Shown: positions 50,092-63,261, numbered from the stretch's first letter. The stretch: DNA of 64,000 bases from Baylisascaris procyonis (GCA_037389465.1 JAZARR010000146.1:4930001-4994000), one strand, 5' to 3'. Translations and numbers: made by a program. The notes: a model not told the origin generated them from the sequence alone.

Positions 50092-51026
50092 TCAGCCAAA
50101 ACGCTGTGGAAGACCAAATGGCATAGCCCCGAAATCGAACGTCGCCTGTAACATGCTCACCTCCTCTGGACGCAAGACACGTGTTTTACGAAGACGTTTC
50201 CATTCACCCGTATGATAATCCATCTGGAAAAATCCAATGAGAGACTTTTGAACTGCTGAATAGTTTAGCATTAAATACCCTTTTTGCATATATTTCATGC
50301 TTCACATCAACATACAGTACTGGATATGGTAGTCGTAATACAAACGTAGAAAAATGTTTCAAACTAAACGCCTCTCAACCAGGACGGCCTGGATCCTGAA
50401 AAATCTTTCAACCGTTGAATTGATAAGATCAAACGAATGACTCATGTGGGTACCACTAATAGCTAAGTGAAATCAATGAAAGCAACCACACCAGTTAAAA
50501 AGAGCGGATGCATAAGAAGGCCACCAAGCCTCTAAAAGCTGCCTAGAATAAAGCAATAAGATGTCCTCATCACCTCGCATAACACGCAAAAGAGTTGGAC
50601 AAAATAGAACGACACCTGGAAGTAAGTTTCCACACGAATTTTCTGAGTAGATCCATCCAAGCGCCTCTCATCCTCATAAGTCTCCGAAAGTTTCAGCGTG
50701 ACGACATCACCCATATGAGGGAACGGATGCGCTAAACGGGTACAATTAACGGTAATGAGTAAAGAGCGATCTGTGAGCGATGCTTTCTTTCAGAAGAAAA
50801 TTCTGAATTTCGTTCTGCAACAAACGCCACATAAAGATCGGCGCTATAAAGATAAGAAAGTAAAAGACGACGATATGCGAAGCGGCACATTGTCAAACAA
50901 TATTTGTCACAAATAAGGCATTTCAGATGAGCGCTAACGGCATAGGGCATAATCCACATCCAGAAGAGAACAAAATGAAAGTGACATGTTATACATATCT
51001 GCTCGTTCTGCCTCTCTCCTTCTAAA

Positions 51027-51057
<31 letters not shown>

Positions 51058-54000
51058 CGCGGGCAGTGCGTTGTGGTTTCATTTAAAAGAATGGTAGGCC
51101 AAAAAGCATTCCTTATAATGTTTCATAAGAAAAAACAACAAATAATAAATTTTTCTATAGAATTTGACAAACCTTTGTTCCCAGACAAGAACGCCGACAC
51201 CATTCTTCGTCCCTGTGCATCCAGCGCATTAGCCGAACTCAGCATCTCATCACACTGTCGGCGCAAAGCCGCATCTCGCTGCTCGATCTGCAACTCACAT
51301 GAACAACTGCTGAAGCTGGGAAGTTGGGAGGTAACAACATATAAGCTAAGCCTGAACTTTGCCTTCTTGAAAACGAACAAACAGCGAAACAAATGCAGAG
51401 AAATGCGAATGCTCAAAAATGTTGCGAGCAAACATTCATTTCATCGGTCCATAAAATGAACGTTTAGTCGCAACATTAGAGTTCACTATCGAAAATGCCA
51501 TTAAAATTGCCACCGACATATTTCGCATATTGCCCCATACAAAGAGGAAAAGGTAAGATTGCCTCTCTCCGCGACTCGTCTTTAGCCATAACAGTACCGA
51601 ATCCACTCTTGAGACCCTTAGTGGACCCTGGTCTCAAGCATCCGCGCCGATATTAACAAGAATTGCAACTTACATTACAATTATCTTTCAAATCGGATGA
51701 ACAAAACTGAAATCCTCAAATATTTCCAAGGTGACCAAATGAAAACATACCCTCGATTGAACAGGAGTCACGACGACTGGCTGTTCACAACCCATTGTAG
51801 GCCTCTCCCTCACATCAGCATACGAAGGTTGCTGTTCTGGTCGCGGAGAGGTCAGCAGCTCACTACTGGTCGGTTCCATTATCTGCTCAGTGGGAGCTGA
51901 CGATACAGTCGGCGCTGATGGGCCTGCCTTCGCACTCTCCTCGTTACTATGCGTTGGCTCAGATTTCATTGCGGCTGAACGACGTGCCTCCTAGAACATA
52001 AAAAAAACCTTTTGAACTTGGAAGGGATTTCGGTAGGTGCACTAATTTGATTCGTTTGAAGTTTATTTGGAATAAATACAAACAACATTTTTGTTGATAA
52101 CTAATAACTACAACCAACCAATAACTACAACTAATAACTACAACCAATTTTTCAATGTTGACCAATAAAACGCGACACTAATATAAGCTAGATAACTAGC
52201 CTAGCAGCTATAGAGTAGTCATTAGATGAAATGGATTATTTCTATAGAGCTTGATATGTAGCTCATCACTCACATATCCTCATGTTTTACTCGTCCTCAA
52301 TTATAAATATACCCTCTTGAGTCATACTCTCGTTAAGGATCACAGATTGCTAAAACTGAAAGACAGCACTAACCCTTTCTGCCTTCTCAGCCCGATGTTT
52401 TTTCTTAAGCTCTTGCTTCTCTAGTAACTTCTTCGCTTTCTCTTCCGCCTCTTGCTCGCGTCTTCGCTGTTTCAACGCATGTGGTATCTCGTCTATGTCA
52501 ATCAGCTTTGCGCCACCCTCACGCTTCATAAGTTGACGTTGGAATTTTCTGGGTTCATTGGTGAAACCAGCTGACAGTTTGCATGTATTCACCGCCGGTA
52601 TACCTCGCATTGGCACTGTAATATTACTGATTCCTTTCTTTAAATGCGCATAAGCCTCATAAAAGTATCTGCGCTAATTGCGACTAGTTTGTAAGGGAAT
52701 TCCATTGAATCTGAACTAAACTCTTCCGCAGGATAAATTCTATAGACCTCATGATTGAATGCTTCAAATATCCCTGAAATCGCATCTCGACCGATAAAAT
52801 CTATCAAATGCAATGTTCATTCGTGGCCTCATAACTCCAGCCGAAATGAACATCTTCGAGATGAAAACTCTCTGAATATACGCACATAAATATGCAAAAA
52901 TGCAATCACTTCATCTCACTCTTTACGTGATATAAAAATCTCGTTCATTTTCTACTCATTTCATAAGACAGGTAATTATTACGTTCATTTGTAATAAATA
53001 CCCAACTAAGAGAAAGCAGCCTTGTCCAATCATGTCTCCAACAAATTACGATTTACTATACAAATTAAGCATCTCTGTATAACTTCCCTGCAATATTTTC
53101 TACCACCTTTCATTTCTTTAAAGCGATCACTTCAAACTCGCGCATGTTAGATGCATCGGGAGGACAACGTCTCAAATCTTTGGAATGCCAGGCTTCTGGA
53201 AGTTTCGAGCTATATGGTCAACTGATCACTATGAGATTAGATACCTTGCATCTACCCTCCCTTCTTCTGCTGACTAAAATCATCAGCTTTCTATCTAATT
53301 GTCCTCATTCCCCCATCTCGCCCCGCTAACGACTTAAGTGATCAGACCTTTTGAGCTTATATTCTTTTGTAATATTTTCCATTGAAACATTTCACCAAAC
53401 GACCACTGTCACCTGAGGCTAATCTGGAAAAGACCAGTGACGCGAATTGGATAGGCAAAAGCATGTCCGTAGAACTTACGATCATTATTCGGTTTGCGTG
53501 CCGTGCTTCTTATGCGAATCGGGAAGCTGGTCGTGAATGCACCCATCTTCTGGTTCTTCGCTGGGTTTACACCCGATTCTGCTGCTAAAAAATATCCTGC
53601 ATCGACTCCTACATTAGCTTTTTTGGCTGCTGAAGCAGATTTTCATTCTGCTGGATCATTCTTTTCAACTTTTTTCCTTCACTTTCCAAAATGTGTCTAA
53701 CCTAACCAACACATCGTTTCCGGTTGCCACACACAATTCGAAGTAGAAATCGCATCGAAAACTAGTGCTTTTTACATTGTTCAGCCAGCCAACTAGAAGT
53801 AATGGCTACTTGACTTTCTAATGAACAATAAAAGTCATCTTACTGCGAGCTAACAGTAACAAATAAAAAAGCGTCACCTAGGAATGTTCTAATGCCCAGA
53901 AACGAGCAGTTTGCGTAAAAGCGTGCGCAAGTCTATGTGCGCTACAACACCAATCACAATCTGAATGCCTCACTGATATTCAAATACTGATAATCCGTAA

Positions 54001-56340
54001 CTTTTTAATGCTCATCTCATCCAATGCAAAAATTATGCTCAGATGCTCTAACATTTTCGTTTTTCACCTTTATGAAACAAAAAAGCGAATTCTACGATCT
54101 AAAAGGGTGTACACTTTACTTGGAAAACTGCAACAACAATAAAGAATTATGCAAAAAAAAAGATTAAACTTACATCTCACAATGTCAGCCTTCAGAGTAG
54201 ACGATTTCGCTCGTCGACGTAAGTTGAAATGCTTGCGGATGTCAACCTCACCTACTCCATAACGACACTATAAGATAACTTACAAATACAACTTTGCACA
54301 TTCACCGCGAACTTTGAACATTTTATTCATATTCTTTGGCTGCAAGAACGATAGAAAGAGTGATCCCAATAATGCTTCTACAAGATATAATGACCGAATT
54401 CGTCAACTCCTTTTCGAAGAACATAAACCAACGCATGCTATATGTTTAGGCGCAATCACACAGCAAGGCCTTCGTACATCAAGCAATCCGTTGCAGATAC
54501 GCCGATCGCAGATTGCGTAACCTACTCATAAGCTGAAAGGGGTTGCGAGACGTAGGAAGGGTGGGAATGAAAAAAGATTCAAAAAAAAAAGACAACGCCC
54601 AGCATTCTCAACAATAGCATAAAGTAAGTCTACTAAGACTAGCCTTGATCGCTGACTGTGATACAACGCATTTGTCCAGTGGAAGCAGACGTAAATCATC
54701 CTCTTGCGAGTGTTTCTTTACTGAAATATTTACCTTATTAAAATGTAACGTCAACAGCGTGATGGGAATGCCGACTATTGCCAATCTGCGCCACCTTTTT
54801 GCGCTCCCCCACTCTTAATTTCGCCCTATATAATCCTTTCCCTCTTTGCTGTTTCTAGATTCCCCTGTAGTTCCTAGAATTTATACAGAAGAACCAACAA
54901 GAAACGTTACAACCATCTTCAAGTCTCCGCCACTGGAAATGAGATTGAATTTTTAGAAAAACCAACGTTACATTTTCTCAGACAATATTAGATGCAAATA
55001 AAAACAATTGCAATTGATCTATACTCGATCACGGCACTGTTTATTCCAAAATTGTGAGTTGAAAAATAAATACAGAAAAAATTCTGTTTAAATCGTTAGA
55101 TGAAACTATATAATACATCGTTGTCAAGAAGAAAGACCAAAATGAAAATAAACGAACCAGCTTTTTTGAGTTCATCCAAGGTTCTACAGAAGTAGGAATT
55201 CGGATCCGATGGAAGGGGAATTACACATCGGCGACTCGGAAAATCTCGATACATATTCGAAACAGTCTCGATCCAATCGTCTGCGTCCCTTCTTGCCAAA
55301 TCTAATAGGTTTATGAGCGGGCCTTTCCACTGAAATTTTTTAGACAATAAGTCCACTGCCACTGAAATGTTCTGAATATGTTTTCTTCGTAAAAAAAACA
55401 GAGCTATTCATACTTTCTCAATCGAAGAAATTCCATCAATTAGCGAAGGAAGAGTTGCGCTATTTGCAAAATCGTTCCCATACCTACTGTGTGCAATAAG
55501 GACCTAAAAAGAGTTGAGATTTATAGATATCACGAGCGCTACCAATGGTCACAAGCTGTTGTAAACCTCATACCCTTCAAATCCTCCCAAAGCAATGGAA
55601 CGATGGATGAACAATCTTCAAAAATCAGCAACAAGCAGCGTACTTCTCAGCATCATTGATGTCGATAAGAAGGTTGCTAGGCCATCTTGCGCAATTAGTC
55701 CCCCCCCCCTCCCCCCTCCATATACGATCAGAACAGATGGACTAGATTATTCTCCTCATGATTGTTCGAAAAAATTTTGATTACATAAATAAGAAAATGC
55801 ATCTAGTACGGAGTAAATAAAGTGAGCTTCTTTAAAGATAACACTAAGAGACGCATAGTGTCAATCCCGCATGTGGAATTGTGTCTTATTGCAACAGTGC
55901 TAGTGTTAAAAATAAGCAATATTCTTAATGATGCTTCAGATATGATAACAATGTGATTTCTATGTGAACTTTATATGTGAAAGAGTATTCTGGTCGAAGA
56001 GCATCACATCTAAGTGCAGAATCTATAAGCAAATACTGTAAGGAAAAAAATTGATAAGTAGTCTTTTCGTCGAGAAGCACATTTTTGATCGTCAAATAAT
56101 TTGAATTCGCGAACTAACCATTGTCATAAGTCGATAGGAGAGATGTGGAAGAGCGAGCACAATTTTCAGTTTCACATGTGTTTCCAAAGCTTGAAAGCAT
56201 GTTTCAAGTTCAACGAGCATTTCGCGTGAGAGCAACGAAGCAGCCTGTCGTCCACTCCAAAGTTCGTTATTATCGCCTAATTTGTTGTCTAACCACTTCA
56301 CCAAATCCAAGTCACGTAGTTGAGCGCTTGGCATCAACAT
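50092..56340 (-). CDS. nelfa: Negative elongation factor subunit A (NELF-A), 11 exons
   Basis: Exons complement(56340..56119, 55503..55414, 55329..55158, 54720..54634, 54254..54174, 53584..53480, 52615..52374, 51990..51751, 51287..51173, 50731..50616, 50223..50092) total 1602 nt and encode 533 aa, close to the roughly 530 aa of animal NELF-A; every splice phase matches. Hallmarks in order: WLDNKLGDNNELWS (start of the N-terminal NELF-C/D-binding domain), VKLKIVLALPHL, KHFNLRRRAKSSTLKADI, PMRGIPAV, GGAKLIDIDEI, a charged Lys/Glu helix (about 290-330), a Ser/Thr/Pro/Glu-rich linker (exon 8), the AALRRQCDEML..ALDAQGRRMVSAF helix, GDVVTLKLSE and FQMDYHTGEWKRLRKTR. NELF with DSIF holds RNA polymerase II in promoter-proximal pause in the nucleus. 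Start is the first ATG (56340) of the exon; Met 3 at 56334 is an alternative. The protein runs about 27 residues past the usual end at KTR. Small unseen exons in the linker remain possible. Confidence 0.95.
52097..52147. repeat. Short minisatellite in NELF-A intron 7
   Basis: About three copies of a unit like CTAATAACTACAACCA in a row, between exon 7 and exon 8. Confidence 0.8.
55699..55721. repeat. C-rich tract in NELF-A intron 1
   Basis: C8-T-C6-TCC in the intron between exon 1 and exon 2; it reads as a G-rich run in the sense (minus) strand of the gene. Confidence 0.9.
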
Positions 56341-57032
56341 ATTAGCTGTGGAAAATGCTTCAATGATGTATCAACCTGTAAACTATCGATAAATATCAAC
56401 TCATTATCAATGAAAATAGCAACAATATACATGCGAATCGATCTCAATTTCCACTCTACCATAAGAGTTAATCATTTCAGAAGTAAAAAGTAGATTCAAT
56501 AAGCTGACATAAGATAGAGTTTATCGTCAAAAATTTAACATAGAACGTCGCATCTACAAATTGATAAGTGATAACTTAATGGATGAAATGATATGCACCG
56601 ATCAATATTGCTTAATGGAAATATTTATTATCTTCCCATCAATTGGTGTTAGCGATTGCAGTGGCATTCACTAATAACTCTCATAAATTCTTTCGCTAAC
56701 ACGTCAATTGCAACTGTAATGAAAGTGCCCAAAATACACTATGAAACGAACTTTCAAGCTATACTTTTTAACTAGATCATTATTGCATTCCAATTATGCC
56801 AATGAACTGAAGAAATAATCCATTAAAAAAAAGAAACAAAATTCAGCGCTGCAAAAAAAAGGTCAGTTTGTGCTCATAGAGCAGCAATTTGCGATAAGCA
56901 ATTATCCATAAATTTAGACCCAAAAAGACTCATACGAAAATAATAAACCAAGAAACACATCAGTAAGACACGGCTTCGAGAGTGAATTGAAATAGGCAGC
57001 AAAAGTTAGCAAAGTTTCTCGGAAGAGGAAGA

Positions 57033-57182
57033 CTAGCGAGCTGTTTTAAGCACGTGACATTGAAGGCTTTTAGGCTTATTTGAGATGGAGGCCGCATCTA
57101 CTTTCAAAAGGTTCAATAAAGATGCTGCATATTCGCTTAGATACTCCTTCTTTTGCGAATCATAGAAGACGGTCTTTTTCAA
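57033..57182 (-). CDS. Terminal exon candidate of an unknown minus-strand gene
   Basis: After GATTCGGCAG in phase 0 it encodes LKKTVFYDSQKKEYLSEYAA, then SLLNLLKVDAASIS and a basic end, to TAG. It is helical and charged, unlike intron sequence. It lies about 700 bp upstream of the NELF-A start on the same strand. The complementary frame is also open, so strand is not certain. Confidence 0.28.
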   Translation of the reverse strand: MKKTVFYDSQKKEYLSEYAASLLNLLKVDAASISNKPKSLQCHVLKTAR

Positions 57183-58866
57183 CTGCCGAATCGGTTGCTT
57201 CACGAACATATATAGATACGTCAAATTTGGTTGCAATCAAGACCACAGTTGGGATAAAGCTGACCGCTCGATCAAGACAGGTTCAACTTATTTCTCTACG
57301 GTTATGCGTTTATGACTGGGATCGGCTTTGAGTGAGACCCCTATGGACACTTCGTCTTATCTATGACACTGAAATTAGGAAATTTTCATTTTTTTCACTG
57401 AATGTCGACATCAATTATCAATCTTCTGCTTAAACGATAAATTCGTGCAATATCTATAGCATTTCTTCAATGGCATTGCATTCTTTCTTCCGTGGAACGA
57501 CGCAGAAATATGGACGTAATTGGCTGCCCAAGATGTGCAGAACGACGGGAAACACTTTCTCCTCTCCCCACCGCCGTCCCTATCCCTTCGTATATTTGCA
57601 TTAATGCATGAGTAGCAAGTCGGAATCCCCTATCCCCTTTGCCCTCAAAATGACAGAAACACCAAAACGCTTCTGCTAAATGATTACTAATTAATGCAAA
57701 ATTTTCAGTAAGAATTGCAAGTTTAGCACAATTCCTTCTTGAAAAGACACTCAAGTTGCTCTTCAAAGCATAAAACTTTTGCCTAGCCCGAAGCAAAGGA
57801 GGTGTCTTAACCATCGGATACCCTCCCTTTTGATACGTCGTCATATAGCACTAAATACGATTATATATATTTTATAAGTCACCAAACAAAACTTTTAACG
57901 ATTTACAAAAAAAAAAAAACGTTACTTTAGATACACGGTTTTCGAATGTTGCATATTTTAACAATTCAAATAAAGTAATAACAAAAAAAAAAAAACTATT
58001 GTAGACACACCGACTCCAACTTGATCGTTCCATATGGCAGCATTTCACTAAAACAAATAAAAATCCGTGAACTATGAAAAAAAAATAAAATAAAACGACA
58101 AAAAAGTATTGCATGAAAACATCTCACTAGAATATTACACTAATAAATCGTCTATAAGAGTGTGGATACTGGCAATTTGCCAATTGCGTTGAACTGCAAA
58201 TAGTGTCTAAAAATGGCCGAATATTAACGCATTCAGTAAGAAACCAATGCCTATTGATCAAACTTGAACGGCAAAAATGCGTTATTTATTCACAAAAATA
58301 GCTTAATTAACAAAAAAAAAGTCAAAACCGAATAAGCAATTTGTTGTATATTGCTATTGAAGATTTCATTACGTATCAGCATGCAACAAATTTCGGCGGC
58401 TAATTTGAATGATTACTTGAATGTTAAAGCATGAAAACATATTTGCTAAGAAATATGTGAGAGGTGAGATATGATTTTAAAAAAAAAAAAATCGTGAAAA
58501 ATAGGAAATAAACAATAAACCATAAATTTTAGAAGGGCTGCAAAATCCCATAAGGCGGCATAAATCTTGAAAAAAAAAATGCAATGAAATACGCGAACTC
58601 GGTTAGAGGAAGTTTAAAATTTTGCACACTTTTATTGTTGTATTTTAAATGCGAACACTCTAATGAACGAATAAGTGAATGAATGAATGAAATCGATTTA
58701 TTTGAATTAACTAACTAATATAACTTCCTAAATACTTTCTTATGTGAACGTCAAAATATTAATAACAATAAAGCAACAAAGTAATAAATCAACACCTCTA
58801 CAGGAGATGTAACAATTTAACGATGACAAAATAATAAAGAGTGCCGCCACATCTAGCGTTGAGCAA

Positions 58867-59027
58867 TTATTGCAGATCGGACAATCCGGGAATATCGAAT
58901 GAATCTAGCTTATGAGCGAACGGATCCGGATTTCTCACGTGCACTACTCTTTCAAGTGATTCATTCCATATGCGAATGGCGATACTCGACGAGTTGAGAA
59001 CATTTTGATCTGCCATCTGCTCCTTGA
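58867..59027 (-). CDS. Terminal exon of an unidentified minus-strand gene
   Basis: Follows TTCTTCTCAG in phase 1 and ends at TAA 58867-58869 (52 codons). It contains ADQNVLNSSSIAIRIWNESL and a tail HVRNPDPFAHKLDSFDIPGL SDLQ, which looks clearly protein coding. AATAAA on the minus strand occurs about 160 nt downstream (near 58700). Upstream exons were not found with confidence; the plus strand is the better coding frame at 59115-59300. Family not recognised. Confidence 0.42.
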
Positions 59028-59114
59028 CTGAGAAGAAGGTCATCTTTAACACCACTCAAACTGTGTGAATAGAAATTTGCTGTCGATGTGTTGTGACTGG
59101 CAGCGGCGGCATAG

Positions 59115-59300
59115 AAGGAGCCTGAGTGTAGGAAGAAGACAGGAGCCGACAACCGTCTGTCGGTGCCGATATGCGAGAACCCAAGCTATCAAGCAAGATG
59201 GAAGAATCAGTTTATGGAGGAATACCACGACCCTCAAACACGAGTCGAACCAAAGACATTTAAACGTACCGAGACAGCCCGACTTATATAGGCCCCAGAT
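59115..59300 (+). CDS. Coding-like frame without start codon
   Basis: After GGCATAG a frame reads KEPECRKKTGADNRLSVPIC, then ENPSYQARWKNQFMEEYHDP and a basic end to TAG. Composition is strongly protein-like. It is head-to-head with the minus-strand terminal exon at 58867-59027. Could be the last exon of a plus-strand gene; no other exons assigned. Confidence 0.22.
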
Positions 59301-59592
59301 ATCGCCTGAGGTGGCACAAGATCACGTAGGTCGACCCATGACACTATGAAGAAGAATAAACGAGAATCGACTATACAAGTAAATGTGATCACTGCAGTGT
59401 TAGATTACAAGTAAATCTTGGGTTGGCTCTTCGATACGATACCCAACACAAAGAGGAAGCTCGAAAGATTCTTTACAATTGAGCTGCATATTTGCAGTTT
59501 GCACTCGATAGTGACGTGAAGAGATTTAAGAGCAAAAATTTTTAGCCGTTGCTGATATGAAAGATGCAAAGGACCTAAGGATGTTCAGGAAG

Positions 59593-59716
59593 GACCTAAG
59601 GACATTTTCGACCAGTGCAATATCTGCGCTGCTGATTGGGAGATCAGAGAGGAAATCGCCATTCAAATATTGGCTGGCAATATGAAACAAAAGCCTACTA
59701 GTAGTGGTGAAGGCGT
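59593..59716 (+). CDS. Ambiguous coding-like segment with a short internal repeat
   Basis: After GATGTTCAG in phase 0 the frame reads EGPKDIFDQCNICAADWEIR and on to QILAG. Just upstream the block AAGGACCTAAGGA occurs twice, 21 bp apart. The minus strand is also open (helical, Leu/Ser-rich, 59774-59526). Strand is undecided. Confidence 0.17.
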
Positions 59717-60683
59717 TTTGTGGGCATTTTCCAACCTTCGATGTTCCTTTGTAAAATCTATAAACAACGCTCATTTCAATTTAGATCCCCGTCCCTCTCC
59801 TTCCATCCCGAGATATGAATATTATTATAACGAATAACATTTAGACAGCAACACAAGATATTCAGCAGTCGAAGAAGACAATCATGTAGAAAATGCATAG
59901 TTATCAGTCTCGTGTCTTTTTCGGGTTTAGTTGAAGATGTGTTGAATTTGCTAGTTATTTAGTCTTTGAAAGCGTTCTGCTGACGGGTCTATATTTATTT
60001 CACTTGATTGGAGAGCAATTGTGTTCGGAAGAAGTGAAGAAATTACACTGAAGAAATTGCCTGGGTAATGGGTAATCGTAATACATTTCGCCTGGGTAAT
60101 CCTCATAAATCTATTTCAGAGAAGTTTGTCCGTGAATACTATAACCGCTTGCCAATTTGTTTTATATCGACAACATTACAACATATAATGTGCCACACCT
60201 CCCATCTCTTCAAAAAATCCATAATTGGTCCACCTTTCATTTCGCGCCCTCTGTGAAAACAACGAATCTGCGTACCTGAGTTATTCACATCCCTATCTAC
60301 GTCTCCTACCATTCTCCTTATAGTTAATGTTCGTCGCTTTGGATTGCACTAAATTTTGTTTCCATCGTCTCATGCGAATTTGATTACCATCAGGGCAGAA
60401 AATGACTTTTTCGGGAATCCAGTTCTGTGTCAGAATTTACCTTCGACAATCTTTTTGCGCAGATAATGTGGTGTCGATCTCTTCTGCAGCCACAACGTTA
60501 TTACTTTGAAAGACTTTTCATTTTTTCTTGATCACCTCACACTCTCCCCTCTCCAAAAAACAATCGAATTTCCCACCCCCACTCAGACCATGTCCCAAAT
60601 ACCAAAACATCACTTTTTCGTTCAACATTAGACATCACACCAGTACCACGAAATCACACCTGTGCACACCTTCGCTGCTCCGG

Positions 60684-60845
60684 ATGAATCAATGCGTACT
60701 AATTGTCTTGTTCCTTTGCTTCCGCCTGGGTACTCATAACCTGGTCAGTCTTTCTGCACGTCCAACTTATTTCAACATCGATCGAATCGTTTCAACCGTT
60801 GCATCTAGGGTCGTCAAAATTCGTTTAGGCTTAGACCTACAATAA
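60684..60845 (+). CDS. Possible small secreted peptide or first exon
   Basis: ATG at 60684 to TAA, 53 aa. The N terminus MNQCVLIVLFLCFRLGTHN is signal-peptide-like; the remainder is short and basic (RPTYFNIDRIV..). No cysteine framework or dibasic sites after it. May be a first exon instead. Confidence 0.25.
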   Translation: MNQCVLIVLFLCFRLGTHNLVSLSARPTYFNIDRIVSTVASRVVKIRLGLDLQ

Positions 60846-60888
60846 TGAGATCTGCTAAAGTACTCAACTCCACACAGTCGAAAGTCTC

Positions 60889-61137
60889 ATGACATGGAAG
60901 GAACGTTTTGAAGGGGAGATTGCAGCATCGGTTCCGAAGCAGAATTTCGACAGAAATTGTATCTTCCAAGGACGTTTCCATCCATCCTTACATGTTGGAT
61001 GTTTTCTGGCACAATCAAATCCTTTGTTTGCTCTGTGGAAAGACATGCAAAGAAAAATCGAATGGAACGAGAGGAGGGGGAAGGAGTATAGGGAAGAGAT
61101 GCCAAATAACAAACAGTTGAGGTTTTTCGATGCATAA
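60889..61137 (+). CDS. Open frame, uncertain
   Basis: An 82-codon ATG frame (MTWKERFEGEIAASVPKQNF.., ending NKQLRFFDA) with balanced composition. The opposite strand is also open and carries a TTTCCACAG/GTAAGG pair (about 61042 to 61002), so the real strand and exon limits cannot be decided here. Confidence 0.2.
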   Translation: MTWKERFEGEIAASVPKQNFDRNCIFQGRFHPSLHVGCFLAQSNPLFALWKDMQRKIEWNERRGKEYREEMPNNKQLRFFDA

Positions 61138-62237
61138 TTTCAAAGTTTTCTAAGAAACATAGCAATCTTTTGTTTAATTTCTTCGGCTAAAATTCAGCTT
61201 AATCCTATATTATCCTCGCTTATTTGATCCTGCATTATCCTTTCACACAAATATCTGTTATTGTAACGTTTTAGCCTCGTTCCCCCTCAGCGGGCTCATC
61301 TTTATTCGATTATATAAAAAGTTCTACAAGCAGTCACCATTTTAGTTCACGTTGACGGATGCGGTGAAATTTTCCACTACATCATTAATGTGTACAGTGG
61401 TGGTGGTGGTGGATGATCGCAGAAACGCGCTCTCTAATGTACTTTAGACGAAAAATTCGGTTTTTCATCTCGAAGAATTCAACGACGTTTTAGTTGTTTT
61501 TTTATGGTTATCGTGATCGACGTTATTGTTGGGATTTTAGATTCTTATGAAGGTTGGAGCATAAAATTTTGAATTTATTTGAATAGAAACTAATATTTAT
61601 GGCTTTAGTTATTTTGAACATCTATTGAGGTGAATAAATGCTGCAGCATTTATTTATTGTTTCGTTATTGAAATCATGAAAACTGGTTTTGATTGCAGTT
61701 ATTATCATATCGGTTATAGGTGCGTATTTCGAATTTGATTTTTATTGTGATTTCGGATTTAAATGGAAAGAGTCGTTCCACCTATCGGAATTAGGGCGTC
61801 ATCCAGTACTATCGAATTGCAAATTTTATTAATGCTCGTCAGATTTTGACGGCAATAATCTCAATATTGACTGCTGTTTTCAATTATACTTCGATATCTT
61901 ATATGAAGGTTCAATTTGCATCGAACGCAGTGATGGAAAGACTGAAATTAAGGCATTTTTGGTGTTGTTTTTTTTTTTTTAATTGAAATGGCTGAAATAG
62001 ATTATGAATGTTGTGATCGTTTCGAAGATCCAACTTATTAAACCTAATTGGATTTGCGGTGTATTTACGGGAGCTTCTAGTTCGCAAAATTGGTTGCGTA
62101 TTTTTCGTTTCCGTTATACTACAGCCGCTTCCAACTTTTTGTAGAAATGCGGATGTTTGATTTGATTCTAGCAGATGCTATAGATTAACCCCGAAATGCG
62201 GCTCAATAACTATTGGCCATACGGTCATGGTGCTGTT

Positions 62238-62251
62238 GGGGGGGGGGGGGG
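62238..62251. repeat. Homopolymer G tract (14 G)
   Basis: A single uninterrupted G run in otherwise AT-rich DNA. Confidence 0.95.
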
Positions 62252-63001
62252 ACAAATATTGGAGAGGCGATGATGAGGAAGATTTGAAAAAGAAGGAAGG
62301 AAATATTTGGATTACCATCAAATTTCGTCATAATAATTTGCAGCATTCAAATGCAGAATTTTTTTTTTTTTTTTCAAAATTCGCTCATATTTAAGTGTGG
62401 TCGAATAAATATAATCTTTGAAGTGCTAGGAGACGTATTTCCTTCGCATATTCAGCTATCATGCAAAAAGCACATATTGTGCCACCTCAACTTGTTTTAT
62501 TGCTCTTCTCTTTTGTTTTGCTTCTAACTAAGAAGACATTTAGACTTGTTGTGCTTATTGAATTCGGCTGATGCCTCTTCAAATATAGGTTTTCTCTGAA
62601 TTTTTGTAGAAAGAGGAAGTATTTTTGTTATTTCCCAAAAGTGGAAAAAAAGGAGCGCTCGATGAAAACAGTTGGGAGTTTTTAAAAGAAGTGAAATGTT
62701 TTCGTTTGAATAAGTAACATGCAACCTTTTTGCACAATACTTCAATTTGAAATTATGGAGTTGGCTAAAACTTGGAGGTCATTCTCTCTAAACTTGAAGG
62801 TCAATCTCTGTGTCAGATTAATGCAAGAGGTAGCTCTCATCTCTCCTCCATCTTTTTTTTTTGTACCATTTTTTTTTTTTTAATATCATAGTGTTATCTA
62901 TTTCAACGAGATGGTAGCATCAACAGACCTCAAATACAAAATTCCTTGTTGCAGCAGTGGCGATGCCAGAAAATTTCTTCAGAGGGAAGAAGCCATGAGA
63001 A

Positions 63002-63017
63002 GGGGGGGGGGGGGGGG
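63002..63017. repeat. Homopolymer G tract (16 G)
   Basis: A single uninterrupted G run; length may vary by slippage or assembly. Confidence 0.95.
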
Positions 63018-63261
63018 AGGTTGAAGAAAGGCAGGTAATCGCTGTCCAATATCATGTTTTTGTTAAGCCCTAGAAAAAGGTGGATCGCGAAAATGGATAT
63101 GACTAAAGCAGTAAATATCGGTCGCATCACTAAGAAAGTTTGTTCGAAAGGGGGTAGGTTAAAGAAGACGAGATAAGAGGTTCAGATTTAATGTGATTGT
63201 GTTTGCGATCGAACGTATCACTTAATCTAGAAACATTGGGTGCACTTTCTCTAATGCTCAG

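Noticed and set aside
50986..51459. 157-codon plus-strand ORF
   Set aside because: It is antisense to NELF-A exon 9 (51287-51173), which has matching splice phases and family motifs; the long frame is a shadow.
51697..51900. Plus-strand ORF over 51.7-51.9 kb
   Set aside because: Antisense of NELF-A exon 8; the minus frame continues the protein in phase.
57467..57844. 125-codon minus ORF
   Set aside because: Part reads well, but a plus-strand frame over the same bases (CPRC-containing) reads equally well and neither has decisive splice sites.
61397..61411. GTGGTGGTGGTGG run
   Set aside because: A short trinucleotide repeat without an array or coding context; not reported as a feature.
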